Source: Methylopumilus sp947499625 (GTDB lineage Bacteria; Pseudomonadota; Gammaproteobacteria; Burkholderiales; Methylophilaceae). From it: a stretch of DNA of 64,000 bases. The notes beneath the pieces were generated by a model. It saw only the letters and a list, made by a program, of their open reading frames with translations. It did not search any database and had not been told where the DNA came from. Of this stretch, positions 1 through 6,904 are shown one piece after another. Numbering within the stretch: the stretch's first letter is position 1; each line of letters starts with the position of its first letter. The stretch lies in NCBI GenBank assembly GCA_965234475.1, contig OZ248397.1:930001-994000 (forward strand). The letters run 5' to 3'. A program made the translations under genes and the position numbers.

Positions 1-331
1 TAAATTGATCTAAAGGAATGCTTCTAAGTGAAATTTGCTGATACACATTGAAAGGGCGTGGACGCAAAGTTCTGGCTTTCAACCACTTATAAATTATGGT
101 ACCTGTAAATCCTGCCACTATCATATGAAGCACAGGCAGTATGGCTTGAGCTTGGTCTATACACAACATTAGAGCCATGCAGCTGAACCAAAAAAACCCG
201 TCTCCAAGTCGGCTCACCGCTTTAAAGAAATTCCTGATCAGAATGTTATGGCTGGTTCGGTTAAATGTAATGCATAGATGACTATCGACATGATGGAAAT
301 GATTCATGTATAACCGAAGCTTATTTGGCAT
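1..331 (-). CDS. PAP2-family phosphatase, partial (runs off the window)
   Basis: The reading frame is open from an ATG at 331 to the window edge, giving 110 residues of the N-terminal part. It has a hydrophobic stretch (about 50-80) and a clear KX6RP motif (K85, R92, P93), the first signature of the PAP2 / acid phosphatase superfamily. The later SGH and SRxxxxxHxxxD motifs would lie outside the window. The family removes phosphate from lipid phosphates or diphosphates in the membrane (phosphatidate, PgpB-type or undecaprenyl pyrophosphate, lipid A phosphates). The substrate here cannot be told. Its neighbours are an acyltransferase and a PlcP-type phospholipase, and a Pho-box-like repeat lies about 50 bases upstream, so a role in phosphate-limited lipid turnover is inferred. 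Confidence 0.8.
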   Translation of the reverse strand, partial: MPNKLRLYMNHFHHVDSHLCITFNRTSHNILIRNFFKAVSRLGDGFFWFSCMALMLCIDQAQAILPVLHMIVAGFTGTIIYKWLKARTLRPRPFNVYQQISLRSIPLDQF

Positions 332-380
332 AGTATTTATCCATACATAATAGTTATTTAGATAAGGGTAATGTTTAATT

Positions 381-398
381 GTGAAATTTTTATGACAA
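381..398 (-). promoter_or_regulatory. candidate Pho box for the PAP2 gene
   Basis: Read on the minus strand the sequence is TTGTCAT-AAAA-ATTTCAC, a 7-4-7 direct repeat with the 11-base period of PhoB sites. It lies about 50 bases before the PAP2 start and overlaps the last codons of the acyltransferase gene. The second half-site deviates (TTTCA rather than TGTCA), so this is the weakest of the Pho boxes listed. Confidence 0.45.
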
Positions 399-1115
399 AT
401 TCTGTGATAAATTTTTGTGGATTATTTCTTGTATGTAAACGGCTAACTCTTTCCGGTTTCCACGAGGTCTTATGGGCTGAAGCACATCGACCTCAACACT
501 GATATCATTTTCATTTTTAATTTTCATAATGGAATCTACAAGCGACATATCACCCACAAAAGCGACCTTATCTGAATAGACACTTTTCTGTTTGTATCTT
601 AGGCATAAAGGCAAAATACTTTTATTTGTGTCAATTGACGACTGAAATAAATTACTTTTAAAAGGTAGTAGGTATCTTCCATTCGTCGAAGTGCCCTCTG
701 GGAATATGCATACAGACCTCTTTATTAAACGTCGCTTCATTTTCCTTAATGCTTTTTTAATGTCTGAAACCTTTTCGCGCTTGATAAATATCGTGCCTGT
801 CATTTGTGCAACCCAACCAAAGAGCGGCCAAGAGGCTACATCAGATTTCGCAACAAAAATCGAGGGTTTAATAGATTGAATCACAATGATATCTATCCAT
901 GAAATATGGTTAGCCACCATTAAATATTGCTTTTGGTTAGAAAGAAAGCTATCAAGACCTTGTACCTCCACTTTAATTTCAAAAATGGCGAGGAGCCTCT
1001 TGCACCAAAACTGAATCATTTTTTCTTGTTGACTCTTGGTAGAAATAAGAATCAAAAGACAGAGCGGAACCACAAACAATATATGTATAAGTATTTTTAA
1101 AGATTTCATTGCCAT
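390..1115 (-). CDS. 1-acylglycerol-3-phosphate O-acyltransferase family (PlsC/OlsA-like)
   Basis: This 241-residue membrane protein has an N-terminal hydrophobic helix (about 6-26) and the acyltransferase motifs NHISWID (H70 to D75, the HX4D catalytic pair) and FPEGTS (138-143). The family moves a fatty acyl group from acyl-ACP onto lysophospholipid or, in the OlsA branch, onto lyso-ornithine lipid. It is divergent from the plcP-like gene and shares the neighbourhood with an OlsB-type N-acyltransferase at 2014. OlsA, the second step of ornithine lipid synthesis, is therefore the preferred role. A housekeeping PlsC is the alternative and cannot be excluded from sequence alone. Confidence 0.85.
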   Translation of the reverse strand: MAMKSLKILIHILFVVPLCLLILISTKSQQEKMIQFWCKRLLAIFEIKVEVQGLDSFLSNQKQYLMVANHISWIDIIVIQSIKPSIFVAKSDVASWPLFGWVAQMTGTIFIKREKVSDIKKALRKMKRRLIKRSVCIFPEGTSTNGRYLLPFKSNLFQSSIDTNKSILPLCLRYKQKSVYSDKVAFVGDMSLVDSIMKIKNENDISVEVDVLQPIRPRGNRKELAVYIQEIIHKNLSQNLS

Positions 1116-1131
1116 ATATTAATCATCTTCT

Positions 1132-1171
1132 ATGTCATATTTGTGACACTGTTTTGTCACGAAACTTTCAC
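1132..1171 (+). promoter_or_regulatory. tandem Pho-box array before plcP
   Basis: Four seven-base units recur every 11 bases: ATGTCAT, GTGACAC, TTGTCAC and CTTTCAC, with four-base A/T-rich spacers ATTT, TGTT and GAAA. This is the layout of consecutive PhoB-binding repeats (consensus CTGTCAT). The array ends 24 bases before the plcP ATG and lies in the divergent gap with the acyltransferase gene, so it could serve either side. The repeats read in the plcP direction. Confidence 0.65.
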
Positions 1172-1195
1172 ACTCATCCTATTTAATGCACACAT

Positions 1196-1939
1196 ATGAA
1201 ACGTTATCGTGCAATTTGGATTTCTGATGTACATCTAGGCACTACAGAGTGCAAAGCGGATTATCTCCTCGACTTCCTTAAAAATAACACCGCAGAAACC
1301 ATTTATCTTGTGGGCGACATCATTGATGGATGGGCACTAAAGAAACGGTGGTATTGGCCACAAAAACATAATGATGTCATTCAAAAGCTCCTTCGAAAGG
1401 CTCGAAAAGGCTCAAAGGTTATTTATATTCCTGGGAATCATGATGAGCTAGGTCGTCAATTTATTAATATGACATTTGGTGATATTGAAATTAAAAATGA
1501 TCTGATACACACCACGCTCGACGGTCGAAGATTATGGGTCACACATGGTGATTTATTTGACAATATTATTTCATGTGCTAAATGGCTCTCATTTGTGGGT
1601 GACACCCTTTATTACGTGATCTTAAGAATAAATCATTTCTCGAACACCCTAAGACATAAGTATGGATTTCATTACTGGTCATTTTCTTCTTACATCAAAA
1701 ATTCAATTAAGAACGTCGTGAAGTATGTTGAGAATTTTGAGGAGCTTATGGCGCGAGAAGCTAAAAGAAAAAAATGTGATGGTGTGATTTGTGGACATAT
1801 CCATAAGGCTGCGATAAAGAAAATTGAAGGTGTTGAGTATTATAACGATGGAGACTGGGTTGAAAGTCTCACAGCACTCGTTGAAACTAAGAAGGGTAAG
1901 TTAAAGCTTGTTGATTGGCATAAGAAAACATTGTCATAA
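1196..1939 (+). CDS. plcP: PlcP-type metallophosphoesterase (phospholipase C; LpxH-like family)
   Basis: The 247 residues carry the calcineurin-like phosphoesterase motifs in order: SDVHLG (10-15), GDIIDGW (40-46), GNHDE (80-84), THGD (116-119) and GHIH (200-203). These supply the two-metal site. Proteins of this type are usually labelled UDP-2,3-diacylglucosamine diphosphatase. The GNHDE form (LpxH has GNRD), the YWPQ and GDWVE segments and the context match the PlcP branch, which cleaves phosphatidylcholine or phosphatidylethanolamine to diacylglycerol during phosphate starvation. Tandem Pho-box repeats lie directly upstream, and OlsB- and Agt-like genes follow. PlcP is the preferred call; a true lipid A enzyme is the alternative. 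Confidence 0.8.
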   Translation: MKRYRAIWISDVHLGTTECKADYLLDFLKNNTAETIYLVGDIIDGWALKKRWYWPQKHNDVIQKLLRKARKGSKVIYIPGNHDELGRQFINMTFGDIEIKNDLIHTTLDGRRLWVTHGDLFDNIISCAKWLSFVGDTLYYVILRINHFSNTLRHKYGFHYWSFSSYIKNSIKNVVKYVENFEELMAREAKRKKCDGVICGHIHKAAIKKIEGVEYYNDGDWVESLTALVETKKGKLKLVDWHKKTLS

Positions 1940-2013
1940 AAAATTAAAGTTACCTTCACATAAATGAAATATTGCAGTTTTAAAGTGGTACAAACTTTCC
2001 AGAGGAACTTGTT

Positions 2014-2811
2014 ATGAGCGAATTAACTTTAGATCCAGCATTGCTAAGCGAATTAGCAACTCAAAATCAAGAACAACTACATTCCCATCAGAATCAAAAA
2101 GATGCCATCCAAATCTCTTGGGCACAAAACGACAATGAGATTAAAGAAGCTCAACAATTAAGATACAAAGTATTTGCAGAAGAGATGGGTGCTCACTTAC
2201 CTTCAAATTACGAAAAAGTAGATAAAGATGTGCTTGATCAATATTGCGATCACCTTCTTATTAGGGACACAGAAACATTAAAGGTGATAGGTACTTACCG
2301 CGTATTACCTCCTCATAAAGCCAGAGAAGCCGGTTTTTATTACTCAGACATGGAATTTAATTTAGATCGCTTGAGCCATCTCTCAGACAAGATGGTTGAA
2401 ATTGGTCGATCATGTGTGCATAAAGATTACCGCACTGGGGGCGTCATCATGGCTTTATGGAGTGGATTAGCTCAGTACATGAAAAAACACGGCTACGAAG
2501 TGATGATTGGTTGTGCAAGTGTGCCCATGGGCGATGGTGGCCACTATGCTGCTAGTTTAGCTAAAAAAATTAATGCTTCACATCTTTCAAGTATTGAATA
2601 TCGCGTGACACCGAAACTACCCTTACCTATTCATGAGCTTGATCAGGATTTAGATGTTGAGCCTCCGGCTTTATTAAAAGGTTATTTACGTATCGGGGCT
2701 AAAGTCTGTGGCGATCCAGCATGGGATCCGGACTTTAATACGGCAGACTTTCTGACAATGTTATTCCTCAAAGATATTAACCCGCGCTACGCTAAGCATT
2801 TCTTAACTTAA
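2014..2811 (+). CDS. olsB: L-ornithine N-alpha-acyltransferase-like GNAT protein (OlsB family)
   Basis: This 265-residue cytoplasmic protein has a GNAT-type acyltransferase core: RYKVFAEEMG (50-59), GTYRVL (93-98) and EIGRSCV (129-135) are typical of the OlsB / hemolysin-like acyltransferase family. OlsB joins a 3-hydroxyacyl chain from acyl-ACP to ornithine, giving lyso-ornithine lipid for OlsA. A good ribosome site (AGAGGAA) precedes the ATG. The first 30 residues are Gln-rich and probably outside the catalytic fold. Context (plcP upstream, acyltransferase nearby) supports a phosphorus-free lipid. The exact acceptor amino acid is inferred, since some homologues act on other amines. Confidence 0.8.
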   Translation: MSELTLDPALLSELATQNQEQLHSHQNQKDAIQISWAQNDNEIKEAQQLRYKVFAEEMGAHLPSNYEKVDKDVLDQYCDHLLIRDTETLKVIGTYRVLPPHKAREAGFYYSDMEFNLDRLSHLSDKMVEIGRSCVHKDYRTGGVIMALWSGLAQYMKKHGYEVMIGCASVPMGDGGHYAASLAKKINASHLSSIEYRVTPKLPLPIHELDQDLDVEPPALLKGYLRIGAKVCGDPAWDPDFNTADFLTMLFLKDINPRYAKHFLT

Positions 2812-2839
2812 TTAAAGCTAGTCAAAGCACTTAACACAC

Positions 2840-2894
2840 TGATATTTTGTCACCTCGATATTTTGATCTAACTTATCGAGGTGACAAAATATCA
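2840..2894. repeat. perfect 21-bp inverted repeat with 13-base loop
   Basis: Arms at 2840-2860 and 2874-2894 are exact reverse complements, each containing TTTTGTCACC or its complement. The loop is 2861-2873. It sits in the 161-base gap between the olsB-like gene and the next outer-membrane protein gene. No T-run follows either arm in the usual terminator position. It could be a long hairpin ending the olsB transcript, an operator for a dimeric regulator, or a decayed element end. Confidence 0.8.
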
Positions 2895-2972
2895 CGAGCA
2901 TTGGGTAACCAATTGTTTGCCACTTTTTAATCCTCATGAATTTAATTCGATCATTTAAAATGCGAAGCTATA

Positions 2973-3674
2973 ATGAATAATTTATTAAAGATACTTGTGA
3001 TGTTTTTTAGTCTTGGTCTTCTTAATCATGCGGAAGCTGCGAGACCGATGCTCACAGATGATGCTCGCATTGTGGATCCTAAATCTTGTCAGTTAGAAAG
3101 TTGGGTGCGGGATTCAAAGCATGTCACTGAATACTGGGCACTCCCTGCCTGTAACGTCAGTGAAAATCTCGAGTTGACGATTGGGGGCAGTCTTGAGAGT
3201 GAGAGTGGTCACTCAAGCTTTGCGAATGAGCTTTATCAAATGAAATCAATCATTCAACCTATCGCTCTCAATCAAACAGGCTTTTCGATTGTTCTAGGTA
3301 ATGGACGAGACCCCAAAAGAACCATGAATAAAGCCATACAAGATTGGTATCTTAATGTACCTATGAGTTACCCTTACAATGATCGGTTAGTCATACACAC
3401 TAACTTGGGTGTCACCCATCTTACAGATGATCATAAAGAAAAAATGAATTGGGGATTGTCGAGTGAATACAATTACAACGAGCGGATTGATTTAATCAGT
3501 GAGGTATTTAACCAATCCTCTAATAGCACTTTCTTTCAATTTGGATTGCGATATTGGTTAATTAAGAATCGAGCGCAGATTGATACCACGTATATGAATA
3601 GCTTTAATCGTTTCGGAGAAGATCAGTCTTTCTCTGTGGGATTGAGGCTATTGTCACTGCCATTCCTGCCATAA
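2973..3674 (+). CDS. putative outer-membrane beta-barrel protein
   Basis: This 233-residue protein has an N-terminal signal peptide (hydrophobic 5-18, cleavage likely after AEA). The mature part consists of alternating polar and hydrophobic strands with many aromatic residues, ending in a short hydrophobic tail, as in small outer-membrane barrels. The mature start ARPMLTDDARIVD resembles a family of conserved proteobacterial exported proteins of unknown function, loosely like the MetA-pathway transporters. It lies between olsB and agt inside the lipid-remodelling cluster. I do not recognise a specific function, so the barrel fold is inference from pattern. Confidence 0.6.
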   Translation: MNNLLKILVMFFSLGLLNHAEAARPMLTDDARIVDPKSCQLESWVRDSKHVTEYWALPACNVSENLELTIGGSLESESGHSSFANELYQMKSIIQPIALNQTGFSIVLGNGRDPKRTMNKAIQDWYLNVPMSYPYNDRLVIHTNLGVTHLTDDHKEKMNWGLSSEYNYNERIDLISEVFNQSSNSTFFQFGLRYWLIKNRAQIDTTYMNSFNRFGEDQSFSVGLRLLSLPFLP

Positions 3675-3703
3675 GAAACTAAGCAGGGTATCCCCCTCTT
3701 AGA

Positions 3704-4681
3704 TTAACTTAATAAATGACTGTGGAGAATTTGAACGCATTTGTTCCATGACCACTGCTGATTAATGTTAGATGCAATTTTTTCTCGATTAAGCTTTAAG
3801 CATTTACGAATATTATCTTCTAAATTATTTCCTAGATAACCAGTCTTACCTTGCTGAACAATATCCTTAGGTCCTGTGACGTTGTATGCCGCAACTGGTA
3901 ATCCGTTTGCCAGTGCTTCAATCATGACGATGCCGAATGTGTCTGTCTTGCTTGGAAAACAAAAAACATCATGCGATTTATAGGTGTCAGCCAATGCTGA
4001 GCCAAATCGATATCCTAAAAAATTAACTTTAGGAAACTTCAATTTAAATTTATTGAGTAATGGCCCCTCACCCACAATTGTAATTTCAAACTTATCCTGC
4101 AGCTCACATAACACTTCTAAATTTTTTTCTTTACTCACTCTTCCTACATAAATAATTTTAGGGGTTTTTGACTTGCGATAAGTTTTATTGCTTATTAAAT
4201 TCTTTGATACCCCTCTCGTCCATACGACCACATGGTTAAAGCCTTTTTTAATTAACTCATCTTTACAAGACTGGGAGGGTACCAGAATAGCTTTACTATC
4301 ATTATGAAAAACTTTTAAGTAGCTGTATGTAATAAAAAGTGGGATATGAGCTAGTTTCCATAGGTATTCTGGGAACTTCGTGTGGTATCCCGTCGTATAA
4401 GGAACCTTATTTAATTTGCAGTAAATCCTAGCTACTAATCCTATAGGACCCTCTGTTCCAATATGAATATGGGTAGGATTTATTTCCTTTATTTTTTTAT
4501 AAGCCTTAAGAGGCTTTCTGCACAACTGGACTTCCGGGTACATGGAAATACTTTTCCACTTAAATAATCCGGGGTGAATCACGTAAGTTTTTTTACGTGA
4601 GTGTTTAAGTATATTTCTATAGGTGGTAGAAACACCATTAACTTGATCAAAGGAATCTGTTGCGATGAGAATCTTGTGCAC
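3704..4681 (-). CDS. agt: GT4 glycosyltransferase, Agt-type diacylglycerol glycosyltransferase
   Basis: This 325-residue GT-B enzyme starts at GTG. It shows the N-terminal acceptor motif ATDSFDQVNGV (7-17), HIGTEGPIG (73-81) and YHTKFPEY (99-106). The C-terminal donor domain has GRVSKEKN (180-187), GEGPL and TDTFGIVMIEA (246-256). This combination is that of the Agt glycosyltransferases, which put glucose or glucuronate on diacylglycerol in phosphate-starved alphaproteobacteria and marine heterotrophs, usually encoded beside plcP. Here plcP lies about 1.8 kb away. The product would replace phospholipid with glycolipid. The sugar donor cannot be read from sequence, and an LPS glycosyltransferase is the less likely alternative. 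Confidence 0.78.
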   Translation of the reverse strand: MHKILIATDSFDQVNGVSTTYRNILKHSRKKTYVIHPGLFKWKSISMYPEVQLCRKPLKAYKKIKEINPTHIHIGTEGPIGLVARIYCKLNKVPYTTGYHTKFPEYLWKLAHIPLFITYSYLKVFHNDSKAILVPSQSCKDELIKKGFNHVVVWTRGVSKNLISNKTYRKSKTPKIIYVGRVSKEKNLEVLCELQDKFEITIVGEGPLLNKFKLKFPKVNFLGYRFGSALADTYKSHDVFCFPSKTDTFGIVMIEALANGLPVAAYNVTGPKDIVQQGKTGYLGNNLEDNIRKCLKLNREKIASNINQQWSWNKCVQILHSHLLS

Positions 4682-4803
4682 AACAGATTCTTACAAACAA
4701 ATATGACAATTTTTTTACGAAATGATAAATATATTTAATTAATTTTTATAATGAATAAAGATTGCTTTAGAATTCTCTTTTAAACATTTTAAATTTATAA
4801 CTT

Positions 4804-5172
4804 ATGAAAAGTCCTTACAAAGGTAAAACTGGCCTCAGACGCCTTATCAACGCTTTTGGTTATTCTATTGCTGGAACCTTGGCTGCCTTTAAGCACGAAG
4901 ACGCTTTCAGACAAGAAGTAATTTTAACCGCCATACTCACTCCTGTAGCCATATACTATGGTGAGACTGCCATTGATCAAGCATTAATGATCAGCAGCCT
5001 GTTATTGATTATTATTGTTGAGTTATTAAACTCATCGATTGAAGCCACAGTAGATCGTATCTCAGTCAAACACCACAAACTTGCAAAGCGCGCCAAGGAT
5101 ATTGGCAGTGCCGCAGTTTTCTTTAGCTTGATTAATGCTACTGTTATTTGGTTTCTATTGCTCGTTAAGTAA
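4804..5172 (+). CDS. dgkA: diacylglycerol kinase
   Basis: The 122-residue integral membrane protein has three predicted helices and the DgkA signature ELLNSSIEATVDR (73-85; E73, N76, E80 and D84 shape the active site). It phosphorylates diacylglycerol to phosphatidic acid with ATP in the inner membrane. Length equals the family norm. It is divergent from agt, which would consume the same diacylglycerol. The two neighbours thus represent competing fates, re-entry into phospholipid or conversion to glycolipid. No clear regulatory site is visible upstream. Confidence 0.92.
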   Translation: MKSPYKGKTGLRRLINAFGYSIAGTLAAFKHEDAFRQEVILTAILTPVAIYYGETAIDQALMISSLLLIIIVELLNSSIEATVDRISVKHHKLAKRAKDIGSAAVFFSLINATVIWFLLLVK

Positions 5173-5212
5173 TAGATATTCGCAGAACTTTATTTGCACA
5201 GCTTTTAATATG

Positions 5213-6823
5213 CTATATATCTGAGACACTACGGACTTTTATAAGCTTCGTTAGGTCTTTTGTTATTTCATTCAATGGCTCAACCCAACTACTTGGGACC
5301 GTCTGTCTATATAAGGAAGCTGTTGAATACCATGGGCAGTCTCTCCTATCAAGCCCCCACCTCCAATCTGGCACAAATGGAAGTAACACCCATGTTTTTT
5401 TATTTAATGTTGCCGACAGGTGTGCAACGGATGTATCAATTGTAATAACAAGATCCATACAGTCAATCAATGATGCGGTGTCAAAAAAGTTGTGGATGAT
5501 GTCGTCATAGCAATTAACATCTAAATTTTCTAAAATAAGTTTTTCATCCAGATTGATTTCTTTTTGAACAACATGGAAATTTACCGGCAGATCGAGAAGA
5601 GGTTTTATGATTTGAAGATCGATTGATCTTTTGAAATGTTCTACGAGACTATCTGAGCCAGACCAGCATATGCCAACATTGAGAAGATTATTTTTCTGAT
5701 GAACTCTTTTAAAAAAAACTGAATTTATATCAACACTAAAATTGGTTAAGTATTCATGCGTTGGAATGTTGCGCAGGGAAGTTTTAAATGCATAAGGCAA
5801 GCTCATGATAGGGCAATGAAAATCGTAATCTTCGTGCGCTTTATTTTTAGTTATCACCTCTACCCCATCTATTAAAGACATAAGCGAATGAAGCTCTAAT
5901 GGTAATTCAAGTGTCACTCTTGCATCCATTGATTTTAATAATCGCACAAACCTCGCGCACTGAATCACATCACCAAAACCTTGCTCTGCGTGAATGAAAA
6001 TTTTCTTTCCAGCGATACTTTCGGAGCCTAACCAAAGTGGCTCTGAAAAAAACCTACGGTCATTTTTTTTGACGGTGTCCCACCTTAATTCATAGAGCGG
6101 CCAAGCCTCTTCGTACATATCAAGCAAGAGCAATAGGTTTGCTTTATTCCACCTACTAAAATTATCTTCAGGATTCAATTGAGTGGCAATATTTAAGGAC
6201 TTAATAGAGGACTCGGTCTCATTTAGCATTTGAAGTGCCAAGGCAAGGTTAGAGTGTGATGCAAAGAATTGGGGCTCTATATCGACCGCTTTCTGAAATA
6301 CATCCTTCGCTTCCTTGTAAAGGTTTAAGGAGCATAAGCATATACCTAGATTATTAAGCGCATCCTTAAATTGTGGATCGTACTTCACAGCTAAAAGTAA
6401 TACTTCAACCGCCTCCTTAAAGTTACCCATCTTTTGAAGAAGCACGGCCTTATCATTAAGCAGATCGGGATTTTTTTTGTCTAGGTTAATCGCTATATCA
6501 AACTGCTGAAGAGCCTTGTCAAACTCTCCCTGTTCAATGAAGACAGCCCCAAGCATATGGTGGGACAGGAGTGAGTCATTTTTTTGGTGAATGGATTTTT
6601 TTAGGTGACTTTCTGCATCTCTTAGCCTGCCAAGATTAAGACTAATCGCCCCTAGATAAAAGTTAAACCTATAGTCTTCGCTGTAAGTTAATCTTAAACC
6701 CTCCATTATTGCCTCTGCCTCAGCGAACCTGCCTTCCTCTGCTAACAAGATAGCCGACTCAAAATCATTATTTGATCTTGAATGAAAGTGCGTGTCTTTA
6801 TCGGGTAATTTCAAGGGCTGCAT
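5213..6823 (-). CDS. TPR protein with C-terminal glycosyltransferase-like domain
   Basis: The first roughly 260 of 536 residues form about seven tetratricopeptide repeats (AEA..ME, NLG.L..AE, KDALNNLG and ALALQML segments). The C-terminal half resembles GT9/GT41-like GT-B domains: EQGFGDVIQCARF, followed by CWSGS and the donor-side ITIDTSVAHLSA before LLPFVPDWRW. Proteins of this build are common in beta- and gammaproteobacteria. They are thought to glycosylate or organise surface molecules, but their substrate is unknown. No signal peptide is seen, so it should be cytoplasmic. It follows the porin terminator on the same strand and is probably transcribed separately. Confidence 0.75.
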   Translation of the reverse strand: MQPLKLPDKDTHFHSRSNNDFESAILLAEEGRFAEAEAIMEGLRLTYSEDYRFNFYLGAISLNLGRLRDAESHLKKSIHQKNDSLLSHHMLGAVFIEQGEFDKALQQFDIAINLDKKNPDLLNDKAVLLQKMGNFKEAVEVLLLAVKYDPQFKDALNNLGICLCSLNLYKEAKDVFQKAVDIEPQFFASHSNLALALQMLNETESSIKSLNIATQLNPEDNFSRWNKANLLLLLDMYEEAWPLYELRWDTVKKNDRRFFSEPLWLGSESIAGKKIFIHAEQGFGDVIQCARFVRLLKSMDARVTLELPLELHSLMSLIDGVEVITKNKAHEDYDFHCPIMSLPYAFKTSLRNIPTHEYLTNFSVDINSVFFKRVHQKNNLLNVGICWSGSDSLVEHFKRSIDLQIIKPLLDLPVNFHVVQKEINLDEKLILENLDVNCYDDIIHNFFDTASLIDCMDLVITIDTSVAHLSATLNKKTWVLLPFVPDWRWGLDRRDCPWYSTASLYRQTVPSSWVEPLNEITKDLTKLIKVRSVSDI

Positions 6824-6844
6824 GGATCTTTAATTATACATAGT

Positions 6845-6880
6845 CAAAAAAAACCCCCTAGAATATTCCTAGGGGGTTTT
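6845..6880 (-). terminator. rho-independent terminator of the phosphate porin gene
   Basis: On the minus strand an AAAACCCCCTAG / CTAGGGGGTTTT hairpin is followed by a run of Ts, 25 bases beyond the porin stop codon. The stem is strong for this A/T-rich genome. Confidence 0.9.
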
Positions 6881-6904
6881 AATAATACTGTCAACGGTGA
6901 AAAA

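Noticed and set aside
1196..1939. Calling this gene lpxH
   Set aside because: Same broad family, but the GNHDE motif and lipid-remodelling, Pho-box context fit PlcP better.
4703..4709. TTGTCAT as a full Pho box for agt
   Set aside because: Only one half-site is good; the units 11 bases away on either side match poorly. Kept only as a remark.
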